64,000 nt of DNA, from assembly GCF_900188105.1 (NCBI RefSeq), contig NZ_FZNP01000018.1:62001-126000 (forward strand). The letters run 5' to 3'. The notes under the pieces are model-generated. The model searched no databases, was not told the origin of the DNA, and saw nothing but the letters and a program-made list of their open reading frames with translations. Origin of the DNA: Actinomadura mexicana (GTDB taxonomy: Bacteria > Actinomycetota > Actinomycetes > Streptosporangiales > Streptosporangiaceae). Of the stretch, positions 26,407 through 34,953 are shown piece by piece (the stretch's first letter is position 1; every line of letters starts with the position of its first letter). The translations under genes were made by a program, and so were the position numbers.

Positions 26407-28044
26407 ATGAACGTCGACCTGGGGAGGGCGAAGCGGTTCGTCCGGCGCGCGCTGGGCGCGGTCCGCCGCGTCGTGCAGGGCGCCGCGGGCGCCGGCTACC
26501 TGCGCTGGCGCCGGTCGATCCAGGTCCGCGTCGTCACCTCCACCCTGTTCATCTCGGCGATCGTGGTGGCGATCCTGGGCGCGTTCCTCATGCAGCAGGT
26601 GTCGTCCGCGCTGATGGACGGCAAGGTCAAGGCGGCCCGTCTGCAACTGGACGACGGCCTGGCGCAGGTCCAGCGCGACCTGGGCAACTCGGCAGGGGAC
26701 GGCAGCAGGCTGAACTCGACCATCGACCGGCTCAAGGCCCGCAGCGGCCCCTCCGGGCTCTACGAGGTCTACATCCGCGACACCACCGAGCAGTACTTCG
26801 ACGGGTACACCACCAACGAGCTGCGCCGGGAGAGCGTCCCCAAGCGGCTCCGCGAGGAGCTGAAGAACGCGCCCGCCGGGTCCCGCGCCTACACCTACGG
26901 CAAGCTCTCCTACATCGGAGACCGCTCTGACGAGCGCGGCCTCATCGTCGGCGGCAAGACCGGCCAGTTCGAGCTGTACTACCTGTTCCCGCTGACGCAG
27001 GAGCAGCAGACCCTGACCAACGTCAGCCGCTCCCTGGCCGGAGTGGGCATCGTCCTGGTGCTGCTGCTGGCCGCCATCGCCTCCCTGGTCACCCGGCAGG
27101 TGGTCATCCCGGTGCGACTCGCCGCCCAGGGCGCGCAGAGGCTCGCGGCCGGACGCCTCGAAGAGCGCATGCGGGTCCGGGGCGAGGACGACCTGGCCCG
27201 GCTCGCCCGCTCCTTCAACGACATGGCCGCCAACCTCCAGGAGAAGATCGGCGAGCTGGAGGACCTGTCGCAGGTGCAGCGCCAGTTCGTCTCGGACGTC
27301 TCCCACGAGCTGCGCACGCCCCTGACCACCATCAGGATCGCCGCGGACATGCTCTACGAGAACCGCGACGGCTTCGCCGACCCGTCCGTCGGGCGGTCCG
27401 CGGAGCTGCTGCAGAGCCAGCTGGAGCGGTTCGAGTCGCTCCTGGCCGACCTGCTGGAGATCAGCCGGCACGACGCCGGCGCCGCGACGCTCGACGCCGA
27501 GTCCCTCGACATGCGCGACCTCGTGCTGCGCGTCGTCGGCGACATCCAGAACCTCGCCGAGCGCAAGGGCAGCAAGGTCGTCCTCCAGTTGCCGGGCGAG
27601 CCCTGCATGGCCGAGGTCGACCGCCGCCGCGTCGAGCGCATCCTGCGCAACCTCCTCGTCAACGCCGTCGAGCACGGCGATGGCGAGGACATCATCGTCT
27701 CCGTGGGCGCCGACCGCGACGCCGTAGCCGTCTCCGTCCGCGACCACGGGGTCGGGCTGAAACCGGGGGAGGGGCAGATGGTCTTCGACCGCTTCTGGCG
27801 CGCCGACCCGGCCCGCGCCCGCACCACCGGCGGCACCGGCCTCGGCCTGTCGATCTCCCGGGAGGACGCGCAGCTGCACGGCGGCTGGCTCCAGGCGTGG
27901 GGGGAGCCCGGCGCGGGCTCGCAGTTCCGCCTCTCGCTGCCGCGCGTGGCCGGGGCCGAACTGAGGGGCTCGCCGCTGCCGCTCGTCCCCCCGGGGGCCG
28001 GTGACGCCCGCCCGCTGTTCGCGGAGCTGGAGGCGGGCGAATGA
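26407..28044 (+). CDS. mtrB: Sensor histidine kinase MtrB
   Basis: 545 residues. A cytosolic basic N-terminus, first helix (VVTSTLFISAIVVAILGAFL), a ~160-residue external sensor domain, second helix (GVGIVLVLLLAAIASLV), HAMP, then HisKA with FVSDVSHELRTPLTTIRIAADML (the His is the autophosphorylation site) and a HATPase domain with N box LLVNAVEHG, G1 DHGVGL and G2 GGTGLGLSIS. It phosphorylates MtrA. The TGA overlaps the ATG of lpqB (ATGA), so sensor and lipoprotein are co-translated. Confidence 0.97.
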   Translation: MNVDLGRAKRFVRRALGAVRRVVQGAAGAGYLRWRRSIQVRVVTSTLFISAIVVAILGAFLMQQVSSALMDGKVKAARLQLDDGLAQVQRDLGNSAGDGSRLNSTIDRLKARSGPSGLYEVYIRDTTEQYFDGYTTNELRRESVPKRLREELKNAPAGSRAYTYGKLSYIGDRSDERGLIVGGKTGQFELYYLFPLTQEQQTLTNVSRSLAGVGIVLVLLLAAIASLVTRQVVIPVRLAAQGAQRLAAGRLEERMRVRGEDDLARLARSFNDMAANLQEKIGELEDLSQVQRQFVSDVSHELRTPLTTIRIAADMLYENRDGFADPSVGRSAELLQSQLERFESLLADLLEISRHDAGAATLDAESLDMRDLVLRVVGDIQNLAERKGSKVVLQLPGEPCMAEVDRRRVERILRNLLVNAVEHGDGEDIIVSVGADRDAVAVSVRDHGVGLKPGEGQMVFDRFWRADPARARTTGGTGLGLSISREDAQLHGGWLQAWGEPGAGSQFRLSLPRVAGAELRGSPLPLVPPGAGDARPLFAELEAGE

Positions 28045-29837
28045 GCCCCTGCGCGGGAACCCGGCGGATCACGAGCCTGCTCGCCGTCGCCGTCCTGGTC
28101 CTGGGCGGCGCCGGCTGCGCGACCGTCCCGAGCGGCGGGCAGGTCGTCTCCGGCAAGCCCGCCGAGCGCGCCGAGCGCGTCGACGACCCGTACGTCCGGC
28201 TGATCCCGGTGAAGCCGCGCCCCGAGTGGGGCCCCGCCCAGATCGTCTCGGGCTTCCTCTCCGCGTCCGCGAGCTTCGACGACGGCCACAAGGTCGCCAA
28301 GCAGTACCTGTCCGGCCAGACCTCCTGGAACCCCGGCCTGCGGCCCTTCGTGACCGTGCTGGCGGGCCGCATCACCGACCCGCACGTGATCAAGTCGTCC
28401 GGGAACCAGGCGACCGTCCGCGTCACCGGCGAGGAGCTCGGCACGATCACCGCCGACGGCCAGTACACCGCTTCCCCGAAGGCGCTCGACGCCACGTTCC
28501 AGCTCTCCAGGACCCCGCAGGGCGTCTGGCGTATCACCGGCCTGCCCGGGGACGACAAGGCCGGCCTGCTGCTCACCAAGGACGACGTCGAGCGCGCCAT
28601 GCGCACCGTCAACCTGTACTTCTTCGCGCCCGACCGGCGCACCCTCGTCCCGAACGGCATCTTCCTGCCCGTCGTGAACCGGCAGACGCTGCCCACCCAG
28701 CTCGTCCAGGCCCTGCTGGCCGGCCCGACCTCCTGGCTGAACGGCGCGGTCGACACCGCCTTCCCCGAGGGCACCCGGCTCCGCCGCGGCGTGCGGATCG
28801 ACAAGGACGTCGCGACCGTCGACCTCACGGGCCAGGCCCGCGGCGGCGACGTCGAGCGCATGTCGGCGCAGCTCTCGTGGACGATGCGGCAGCTCTCGGA
28901 GATCAAGTCGTGGCGGCTGTCGATCGAGGGGAGGACCGTGGCCCCCGACGGCGCGGACGCCGCGCAGTCCGTGAACGGCTGGGAGGGCAACTCGCCCGAC
29001 GGCCAGGTGCCCACCGGGGGCGTCCAGCAGAGCGCCTACGTCGTCGGCCCCTCCGGCTTCCTCGGCACCCTGGAGAGCGACCGCGCCCAGCCCGTCGTGA
29101 CCGGCGCCGCCGGCCGCCTCTCCCGTCCCACCGTCGCCCCCGACCACCAGGAGTTCGCGGGTTTGAGCGCCGACGAGAGCCAGGTCCTCGTCGCCGCCCC
29201 CGTCACCGGCCAGCCCGCGCCCCGCGTCCTGCTGACCGCGCGTCCCGGGGCCCACTTCACCGCGCCGACCTGGAGCCACGACGGCACCCTGTGGGTCGTG
29301 GAGACGAAGAAGGACGAGTCCTCGCTGTGGGTGCGCAAGCGCGGCCGCCCGCCCGTCCGCGCCGCCCACTGGGGCCTCGGCGGCCGCGAGGTCCTCGCCT
29401 TCCGCGTGGCCCGCGACGGCGTCCGCGCGGCCGTGATCGCCCGCGTGGACGGCCGCCCCCAGGTCCAGGTGGGACGCATAGTCCAGGCGGCCGGGGGCGC
29501 CCTGGACGTCGGCTCCTTCCTGCCGGTGAGCTCGGAGCTCCAGGACGCCGTCGACCTCGCCTGGCGCGACTACGGCACCCTCGCCGTCCTGGGCCGCGCC
29601 AAGCGCGACTCGCAGACCCTGCCGTTCCTGATGCCGATCAGCGGCAGCGCCATCACGTCCCTGGGGGTCGGCTCCCTCGGCGAGCCCCGCACGATCGCCG
29701 CCGCCCCCGGCGCCCCGATCCTCATCGGCACCCGCTCGTCCGGCAGGGACCAGGTCTGCCGCCAGCGCTCCCCGAGCAACTCCTACAGCGCCTGGATCTG
29801 CCCCACCCCCGCCAAGGACCCCGCCTACCCGGGCTGA
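28041..29837 (+). CDS. lpqB: Lipoprotein LpqB, MtrB-associated
   Basis: 598 residues. A signal peptide with lipobox ends in LGGAGC (Cys near residue 27), so the mature protein is lipid-anchored outside the membrane. A GerMN domain (around residues 195-295, with FFAPDRRTLVPNGIFLPV) and a C-terminal beta-propeller-like region (VAPDHQEFAGLSADESQVLV) follow, the standard LpqB layout. In mycobacteria LpqB binds the external part of MtrB and modulates signalling. Coupled start with mtrB. Confidence 0.95.
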   Translation: MSPCAGTRRITSLLAVAVLVLGGAGCATVPSGGQVVSGKPAERAERVDDPYVRLIPVKPRPEWGPAQIVSGFLSASASFDDGHKVAKQYLSGQTSWNPGLRPFVTVLAGRITDPHVIKSSGNQATVRVTGEELGTITADGQYTASPKALDATFQLSRTPQGVWRITGLPGDDKAGLLLTKDDVERAMRTVNLYFFAPDRRTLVPNGIFLPVVNRQTLPTQLVQALLAGPTSWLNGAVDTAFPEGTRLRRGVRIDKDVATVDLTGQARGGDVERMSAQLSWTMRQLSEIKSWRLSIEGRTVAPDGADAAQSVNGWEGNSPDGQVPTGGVQQSAYVVGPSGFLGTLESDRAQPVVTGAAGRLSRPTVAPDHQEFAGLSADESQVLVAAPVTGQPAPRVLLTARPGAHFTAPTWSHDGTLWVVETKKDESSLWVRKRGRPPVRAAHWGLGGREVLAFRVARDGVRAAVIARVDGRPQVQVGRIVQAAGGALDVGSFLPVSSELQDAVDLAWRDYGTLAVLGRAKRDSQTLPFLMPISGSAITSLGVGSLGEPRTIAAAPGAPILIGTRSSGRDQVCRQRSPSNSYSAWICPTPAKDPAYPG

Positions 29838-29920
29838 CGCCGCCCCCCAGGACGTGCCGCGACACGCCGAAGCGGCGTCACCATCGTCCGATCGCTCGCC
29901 CGCCGCTTGATCACTGAGAG

Positions 29921-29929
29921 TTGTCCACA
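29921..29929 (+). promoter_or_regulatory. Isolated perfect DnaA-box match
   Basis: TTGTCCACA matches the actinomycete DnaA-box consensus exactly, in the 142-base gap between lpqB and comF. Only one box is seen, so this is not an origin; it could titrate DnaA, regulate comF, or be chance. Confidence 0.35.
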
Positions 29930-29979
29930 GTTCGGGGAGTGCGGGGCGGTGGGCGGGCGCGCCCGGCATCGTCGGGGGC

Positions 29980-30645
29980 ATGAGCGTTCTCACCGATCTG
30001 ATCGACCTGCTTCTTCCGCAACGCTGCGCCGGGTGCGGGCATCACCCAGGGCTGCTGTGCGAAGCGTGCGCGCGCCCCTTGCGGGCGGCGGCGCGTCCGG
30101 CGGGGCAGGCGCCCGCCGGGCTGCCCCCTCCGTGGACCGTGGCGGCCTATGAGGGGCCGCTCCGCACGATCCTGGCCTCCTACAAGGAGCGCGGCCGCGC
30201 GGCGCTCGCCGTCCCGCTGGGGGAGGCCCTGGCGACGGCCGTCCATGCCGCCCTCCCGTCCGGCCCCGGCCCGCCGGTGGTGGTGTGGGTGCCGTCGGGG
30301 CGCGGAGCCGTGCGTCGACGCGGCCACGACCCCCTGCGGGGGGCGGTGGACGTCGCGGTCCGGCGGCTCCGCGCGGGCGGTGTTCCCGTGTCCGCGCTCG
30401 GCGCCCTGCGGCAGCGAGGGCGTGTCGCCGACCAGGCGGGGCTCTCGGCCAGGGAGCGGGCCGCCAACCTCGCGGGGGCCATCGAGGTGCGCGCCGAGGT
30501 CGCCGGGTGCCCCGTCCTCCTGGTGGACGACGTGGTCACGACGGGCGCCTCCCTGGCCGAGGCCGCGCGAGCCCTGCGGGCGGCCGGCGCGGACGTGACC
30601 GGAGCGGCAACCATCGCGGCGACGCCCCGGCACCGGCTCTGGTGA
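29980..30645 (+). CDS. comF: ComF-family phosphoribosyltransferase-like protein
   Basis: 221 residues. An N-terminal zinc-ribbon with two Cys pairs (RCAGCGHHPG, CEACARPL) is followed by a type-I phosphoribosyltransferase fold with the PRPP loop VLLVDDVVTTGASL. Family members work in DNA uptake in competent bacteria; in actinobacteria the role is untested. Its position between lpqB and hpf matches the mycobacterial order (Rv3242c). Confidence 0.92.
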   Translation: MSVLTDLIDLLLPQRCAGCGHHPGLLCEACARPLRAAARPAGQAPAGLPPPWTVAAYEGPLRTILASYKERGRAALAVPLGEALATAVHAALPSGPGPPVVVWVPSGRGAVRRRGHDPLRGAVDVAVRRLRAGGVPVSALGALRQRGRVADQAGLSARERAANLAGAIEVRAEVAGCPVLLVDDVVTTGASLAEAARALRAAGADVTGAATIAATPRHRLW

Positions 30646-31143
30646 CTCCGTGTAGTGGCACTTGTCGGGCCTGTGTGTTGTGAGGGGACAGTGTGAAGTT
30701 AATCGAGTCACATTAGGACATGGGGCGGCAGGGATTTCGGAAACTCACCGTGGGGTCAGTCTCAGCTGACCTGGGCGGGCGTCAGGCCCGTGAGCGGCGC
30801 GCACACGGGGGTTTCGCCTCCGTGACGGGGCCCCGGAGAGGGGGCAGAAGACCCCGCTGAGGCAGTCAACGATGACGGTCAGTGAGTTTTTCCTCGCCGC
30901 ACCCCCCTGACATTCGCGGCGTAAGGGGTTAGCGTTCCTGACATGGCACCCGCCCGGGTCCGTGGTTGCGTTGGATCGCAGTGCCCGTCAGGGGCATGGC
31001 AGACGATCCGGCTAGCCGATGCCAGGCGCAGGCGAAACGGCCCACGTAAGGCGACTTCTCGTCGACCGATCACGGTGCGCCTTAGAGGTAAGTCCTGCCC
31101 CGTCGTGGGATCCGACATCCCCCGAAACGGGAGAAGGGCAGTA
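30646..31143. other. Long structured intergenic region and leader upstream of hpf
   Basis: No secure gene is seen in about 500 bases. Hairpins are evident at 30754-30771 (GGTCAG/CTGACC), 30776-30790 (CGGGC/GCCCG) and 30804-30824 (8 bp, TTTCG loop), which may terminate comF. An inverted repeat TGTGA-N11-TCACA lies around 30690-30712. A good promoter at 30907-30935 follows, then a leader of more than 200 bases with irregular, lower-G+C sequence before the ribosome site near 31129. Confidence 0.5.
30907..30935 (+). promoter_or_regulatory. Strong sigma-70-type promoter for the hpf transcript
   Basis: CTGACA (30907-30912), exactly 17 bases, then TAGCGT (30930-30935). It is the best -35/-10 match in the region and predicts a ~350-base leader ahead of hpf. 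Confidence 0.5.
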
Positions 31144-31302
31144 GTGGCGAAAGCGCCGCGAGCCCCTCAGCAGGCGGATGTGGGGACGAAGACCAGGTCG
31201 GCCGGGCGGGTGCGACCCACCGTCCTTTGGTACCCGTCCGGGGCTGTCAGGGGCCCCGGAACGGGCAGGAAACGTAACCGGGAGAAGGGGGGTCCCACGT
31301 GA
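31144..31302 (+). CDS. Possible small leader ORF coupled to hpf
   Basis: 52 codons from GTG 31144, six bases after a strong GGGAGAAGGG ribosome site, ending in a TGA that overlaps the hpf start as GTGA, the same coupling used by real operon junctions in this window. The peptide is basic (VAKAPRAPQQADVGTKTRSA... RKRNREKGGPT) without a membrane segment. Against it, third-position G+C is only about 79%, clearly lower than in neighbouring genes, and no homologue is known to me. It may be a regulatory leader rather than a functional protein. Confidence 0.35.
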   Translation: MAKAPRAPQQADVGTKTRSAGRVRPTVLWYPSGAVRGPGTGRKRNREKGGPT

Positions 31303-31967
31303 ACATCACCGTGAGGGGCCGGCACACCGACGTCAACGACAGGTTCCGTCGGCACGTCGACAGCAAACTCGCCAAGATCGAGCGGCTCGACCAGAAGGTC
31401 ATCCGCGTGGACGTGGAGGTGTCAGAGGAACGCAACCCCCGCCTTGCCGACCAGCGCGAGCGAGTGGAGCTCACGATCCGCTCCCGCGGTCCGGTGATCC
31501 GGGCCGAGGCCGCCGCCGACGACCGCTACGGAGCCCTCGACCTGGCGCTGGACAAGCTGGAGTCGCAGCTCCGCCGCGACGCGGAGCGGCGCAAGGGGCA
31601 CGGCGCGAAGCACCACGGCAAGGGCCGCGCCAAGCTCGCCACGATGGAGACGCTCCCCGAGGCACTCCCCGCCGTCGCGTCCGAGACCGTCGAGTCGGCC
31701 GCACCGCCCGTGGAGGCCGAGGCCGAAACCGCGGGGGTGCCGCAGGAGGAGAACCTCGTCCCCATCCCCATGGACGGCGACGGCCCCCTCGTCGTCCGCG
31801 AGAAGTTCCATGAGGCCGAGCCGATGGGCATCGAGCAGGCCCTCTTCGAGATGGAACTCGTCGGCCACGACTTCTTCCTGTACCGCGACAAGTCGACGGG
31901 GCACCCCTCGGTCGTCTACCGGAGGCGAGGCTGGGACTACGGAGTCATCAGGCTTGTCGAAGAGTGA
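31299..31967 (+). CDS. hpf: Long-form ribosome hibernation promoting factor
   Basis: 222 residues, GTG start. The N-terminal HPF/YfiA ribosome-binding domain (about residues 1-100, MNITVRGRHTDVNDRFRRHV, with basic ARRDAERRKGHG-type helix) is joined by an acidic linker to the C-terminal dimerisation domain (EQALFEMELVGHDFFLYRDK, WDYGVIRL) that drives 100S ribosome dimers in stationary phase. It lies between comF and secA as in mycobacteria (Rv3241c). Confidence 0.95.
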   Translation: MNITVRGRHTDVNDRFRRHVDSKLAKIERLDQKVIRVDVEVSEERNPRLADQRERVELTIRSRGPVIRAEAAADDRYGALDLALDKLESQLRRDAERRKGHGAKHHGKGRAKLATMETLPEALPAVASETVESAAPPVEAEAETAGVPQEENLVPIPMDGDGPLVVREKFHEAEPMGIEQALFEMELVGHDFFLYRDKSTGHPSVVYRRRGWDYGVIRLVEE

Positions 31968-32040
31968 TGCGGTACTCGCGTCACGTCACCGCTCGAACCA
32001 TGTCATGATCTGAAAAGGCGCATCGGCCGACCGCGACGCG

Positions 32041-32069
32041 GCGCGTCCCGGGAACCTCCCGGGGCGCGC
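32041..32069 (+). terminator. Strong hairpin terminator after hpf
   Basis: Twelve pairs (one G-U) between 32041-32052 and 32058-32069 with loop AACCT, 74 bases after the hpf stop. There is no U-run. Confidence 0.55.
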
Positions 32070-32228
32070 GGCGGTTAACCGGGAGACACCCCGGTCTGAA
32101 ATCCCCCGGGTTCGTCCCCGGACCCCGTAGGTTCCCGAGGACGACCCGTAGGAGAACGACCCTCCGGCAGTTCCATATCGCTGAATAGTGAAGGGGGGAA
32201 GCGGCGTCTCCTCCACGCCGCGACTCTG

Positions 32229-32996
32229 GTGAGCGAGAAGCCCGAGACTCGCGACGCCGCGGCGGTACCCCGCCAGTCCGGCGCCGGCACCGCCCCCGCC
32301 GGCCGGGAGGCGAAAGCGCCGACCGGAGCGGCAGACCCCATCGGCGTGCTCATCGTCGACGACCACGCGCTGTTCCGCCGTGGCCTGGAGATGGTCCTCC
32401 AGGGCGAGGACGACATCGAGGTCATCGGCGAGGGCGGCGACGGGCAGCAGGCCGTGGAGATGGCCGGCGACCTGCTGCCGGACGTCGTCCTCCTGGACAT
32501 CCGGATGCCGCGCCGCAGCGGCATCGAGGCGTGCACCGCGATCAAGGACGCCGCGCCCAGCGCGAAGATCGTCATGCTGACCATCAGCGACGAGGAGGAG
32601 GACCTCTTCGAGGCGATCAAGGCCGGTGCCAGCGGCTACCTGCTCAAGGAGATCTCGATCGACGAGGTCCCGCAGGCCGTCCGCGCCGTGCACGGCGGCC
32701 AGTCGCTGATCAGCCCGTCGATGGCGTCCAAGCTCATCACCGAGTTCGCCTCGCTGGCCAAGCGCAGCGAGGAGCGCACCCAGCAGGTCCCCGCGCCCCG
32801 CCTCACCGAGCGCGAGATGGAGGTGCTGCGGCTCGTCGCGCGCGGCCTCGGCAACCGGGAGATCGCGCGCGAGCTGTTCATCTCCGAGAACACGGTGAAG
32901 AACCACGTGCGCAACATCCTGGAGAAGCTCCAGCTCCACTCCCGGATGGAGGCCGTCGTCTACGCCGTCCGCGAAAAACTCCTAGAGATCACCTGA
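32229..32996 (+). CDS. Orphan NarL/LuxR response regulator (SCO3008-like)
   Basis: 255 residues. A Pro/Ala-rich N-terminal extension of about 38 residues precedes a receiver domain (VLIVDDHALFRRGL, phospho-Asp in VVLLDIRMPRRSG, VMLTISDEEED, GYLLKE) and a LuxR helix-turn-helix (LTEREMEVLRLVARG, NTVKNHVRNILEKLQL). No kinase gene is adjacent. The gene is conserved between hpf and secA in many actinomycetes. GTG 32229 has no obvious ribosome site, so the start is uncertain. Confidence 0.92.
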   Translation: MSEKPETRDAAAVPRQSGAGTAPAGREAKAPTGAADPIGVLIVDDHALFRRGLEMVLQGEDDIEVIGEGGDGQQAVEMAGDLLPDVVLLDIRMPRRSGIEACTAIKDAAPSAKIVMLTISDEEEDLFEAIKAGASGYLLKEISIDEVPQAVRAVHGGQSLISPSMASKLITEFASLAKRSEERTQQVPAPRLTEREMEVLRLVARGLGNREIARELFISENTVKNHVRNILEKLQLHSRMEAVVYAVREKLLEIT

Positions 32997-33333
32997 CCCA
33001 GAACGCCCCCCGGCCCATGCCACCACCGGGCCGGGGCTCCGCCTGGCGAAGCCCTCCCCCGCGCGCCCGTGCCCCATGCGCCCCGGCGCGGTCACCAGCA
33101 AGGAGAGGACGACCAGCCCGGCCTATACCGCCGCGCGGTCGTGCCTCTACCCGGAGGCCAGGAAGCCTTCCGTGAGGGACGTCTACGGGGCGTGACCGTG
33201 CCGTACCCCGCGACGCTGCGCGCCCCGCGTGCCCCGCGTGGTCTGCGTGGCTTTGGGTGGTCGGGGCGGTTGCCTTGCGGGGAGGGCGACCGGCAATCCG
33301 GGTTTGTCGGTGTTGTGCCGTAGCATCGCCGGC
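32997..33333. other. Intergenic region with terminator; no gene supported
   Basis: A hairpin CCCCGGCCC (33008-33016) with GGGCCGGGG (33028-33036) probably terminates the upstream regulator gene. The rest is G+C-rich with CGCGTGCCCCGCGTGG-type short repeats near 33215. TAGCAT (33321-33326) eight bases before GTG 33334 looks like a -10 for a leaderless mRNA. Confidence 0.5.
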
Positions 33334-34647
33334 GTGGTGGAACTCAGCGCGGACGAGGCACGGCGGCTTCAGCTGCGCGCCCAGGGTTTTCTGGGGGCGC
33401 GTCCGAAGGGGGGCGTGCCGGCGATGCTGGAACGGCTCGGCGCCGTCCAGCTCGACACGATCTCGGTCCTGGCCCGGTCCCATGAGCTGGTGCCCTACGC
33501 GCGCCTCGGGCCGGTCGGGCGCGACAAGATCGAGGCCGCCTACTGGGGCAGGCGCCGGGCCGTCGGGCCCGGAGCACGCCGCTCCGCGAAGCCCGCGCCT
33601 CCCGGACCGGCCACCGGCGGTCCTGCTCTCGGCGGTCCTGCTCTCGACGGTCCGGCTCTCGGCGGGGCGAGCGCCGACGGTTCGACCACCGGCGGGACGT
33701 TCGAGTACTGGGCCCACGCCGCGTCCATCCTGCCCATGGCCGACTGGCCGCTGTTCGCGTTCCGGCGCCGCGCCTACCTGCGCCGCGGCTGGCGCTGGCA
33801 CAAGGTGCCCGAGGGCGTCTGCGACGAGATCCGCGGCCGGCTCCGTGCGGACGGACCGCTCACCACCAAGGAGCTCGGCGGCGCCAAGGCCAGCGCCGAC
33901 TGGTGGGACTGGAGCGACCACAAGATCGGCATCGAGTGGCTGCTGGACATCGGTGAGGTCGTCTGCGTCGAGCGGGTCGGCTGGCGCCGCGTGTACGACC
34001 TCGCCGAACGCGCCGTCCCCGCCGGTCTCCTCGCGCTGGATCTCGACGACGACGCCTGCCTGACCGCCCTCGTCGCCCGCGCGGGACGGGCCCTCGGCGT
34101 GGCCACCCGCGGCGACCTCGCCGACTACTACCGGATCAAGCAGGACCAGGTCGACCGCGTGGTCGAGGCGGCCGGGCTCGTCCCCGTCGAGGTCGCGGGA
34201 TGGGCTCAGCGCGCCTGGGCCGACCCCGGCGCGCTGGCCTCGCCGCCCAAGGGCAGGCACGTCACCGCGCTGCTCTCGCCCTTCGACTCCCTCGTCTGGG
34301 ACCGCTCCCGCGCCTCGCGCGTGTTCGGCTTCGACCATCGCCTGGAGGCGTACGTCCCGAAGGCCAAGCGCGTCCACGGCTATTTCGCGATGCCGCTCCT
34401 GGCCGGCGGGCGCATCATCGGCCGCGTCGACCCCGCGCGGGAGGGCCGCACGCTCATCGCCCGCCAGGTGTCCTTGGAACCGTGGGCGACCCGCACGGCC
34501 GTCCGGACGGAGTCGTCGGCGACGGCCCTCGCCACCGCCCTGTGGCGCGCCGCTGCGTGGGTCGGCTGCGACGACGTCCGCGTAGAGCGCACCACCTTGC
34601 CCCCGATCCTCCTCAAAGCCGCTCTGAGCGCCACAGGCCCCTCGTAA
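33334..34647 (+). CDS. YcaQ/AlkZ-family winged-helix DNA glycosylase-like protein
   Basis: 437 residues. It has the HTH_42/YcaQ fold: the QxD catalytic motif in GAVQLDTISVLARSHELVPYAR, FEYWAHAASILP, LRRGWRWHKVP and a C-terminal SPFDSLVWDRSRASRVFGFDHRLEAYVP. Family members unhook DNA interstrand crosslinks or remove bulky alkyl adducts. Residues ~77-120 form a Gly/Ala/Pro insertion with GGPAL pentads between the QxD domain and FEYWAHA; most homologues join these directly. The start is GTG 33334 (33337 equivalent), probably leaderless. Confidence 0.88.
   Translation: MVELSADEARRLQLRAQGFLGARPKGGVPAMLERLGAVQLDTISVLARSHELVPYARLGPVGRDKIEAAYWGRRRAVGPGARRSAKPAPPGPATGGPALGGPALDGPALGGASADGSTTGGTFEYWAHAASILPMADWPLFAFRRRAYLRRGWRWHKVPEGVCDEIRGRLRADGPLTTKELGGAKASADWWDWSDHKIGIEWLLDIGEVVCVERVGWRRVYDLAERAVPAGLLALDLDDDACLTALVARAGRALGVATRGDLADYYRIKQDQVDRVVEAAGLVPVEVAGWAQRAWADPGALASPPKGRHVTALLSPFDSLVWDRSRASRVFGFDHRLEAYVPKAKRVHGYFAMPLLAGGRIIGRVDPAREGRTLIARQVSLEPWATRTAVRTESSATALATALWRAAAWVGCDDVRVERTTLPPILLKAALSATGPS
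33616..33660 (+). repeat. 15-bp tandem repeat in the glycosylase insertion
   Basis: GGCGGTCCTGCTCTC occurs twice exactly and a third time with three changes, encoding GGPAL-type pentads. Likely a slippage-generated insertion. Confidence 0.8.
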
Positions 34648-34953
34648 GATCTACCCGGTCTGCGCTCAGGCTTCGAGTGCGAGTGCGAGGGGCCTTTTGG
34701 AAACGCGCAGCCGCTCGGTGCTCAGGTTCCGGACGCGGCAACGCGCGAGGGTGATGGGCCCAGGCCGGAGTCGTTGGCCGAGTCGGGGCCTTCTGAAACG
34801 CGCAACCGCTTGGTGCTCAGGTTTCGGTAGGGCCAACGCGCGAGGGCGGGCGGCGCCGAAAATCCGAGAAGCCGCCCGCCGAGACCGGCGGGCTCCCGCG
34901 GACGAGGAGCGGCCGGGGGCCGGGGGCGGCCGTCAGGGCTTCGGGCGAGGGGC
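34648..34953. repeat. Convergent intergenic region with ~63-bp direct repeats
   Basis: Two long direct repeats occupy 34689-34751 and 34785-34846, offset by 96 bases: both read GGGGCCTT-T-AAACGCGCA-CCGCT-GGTGCTCAGGTT..GG...AACGCGCGAGGG. A degenerate partial copy precedes them (about 34659-34691, TGCGCTCAGGCTTCGAGTGC). The region separates the convergent ycaQ-like and HGxxPAAW genes. I see no gene in it. Confidence 0.75.

Noticed and set aside
30685..30715. CRP-like site TGTGA...TCACA
   Set aside because: The spacer is 11 bases instead of 6, so it does not fit the CRP consensus; kept only as an inverted repeat.
33069..33323. 84-codon frame upstream of the glycosylase gene
   Set aside because: Low-complexity, no ribosome site, and it overlaps the predicted promoter of the next gene.
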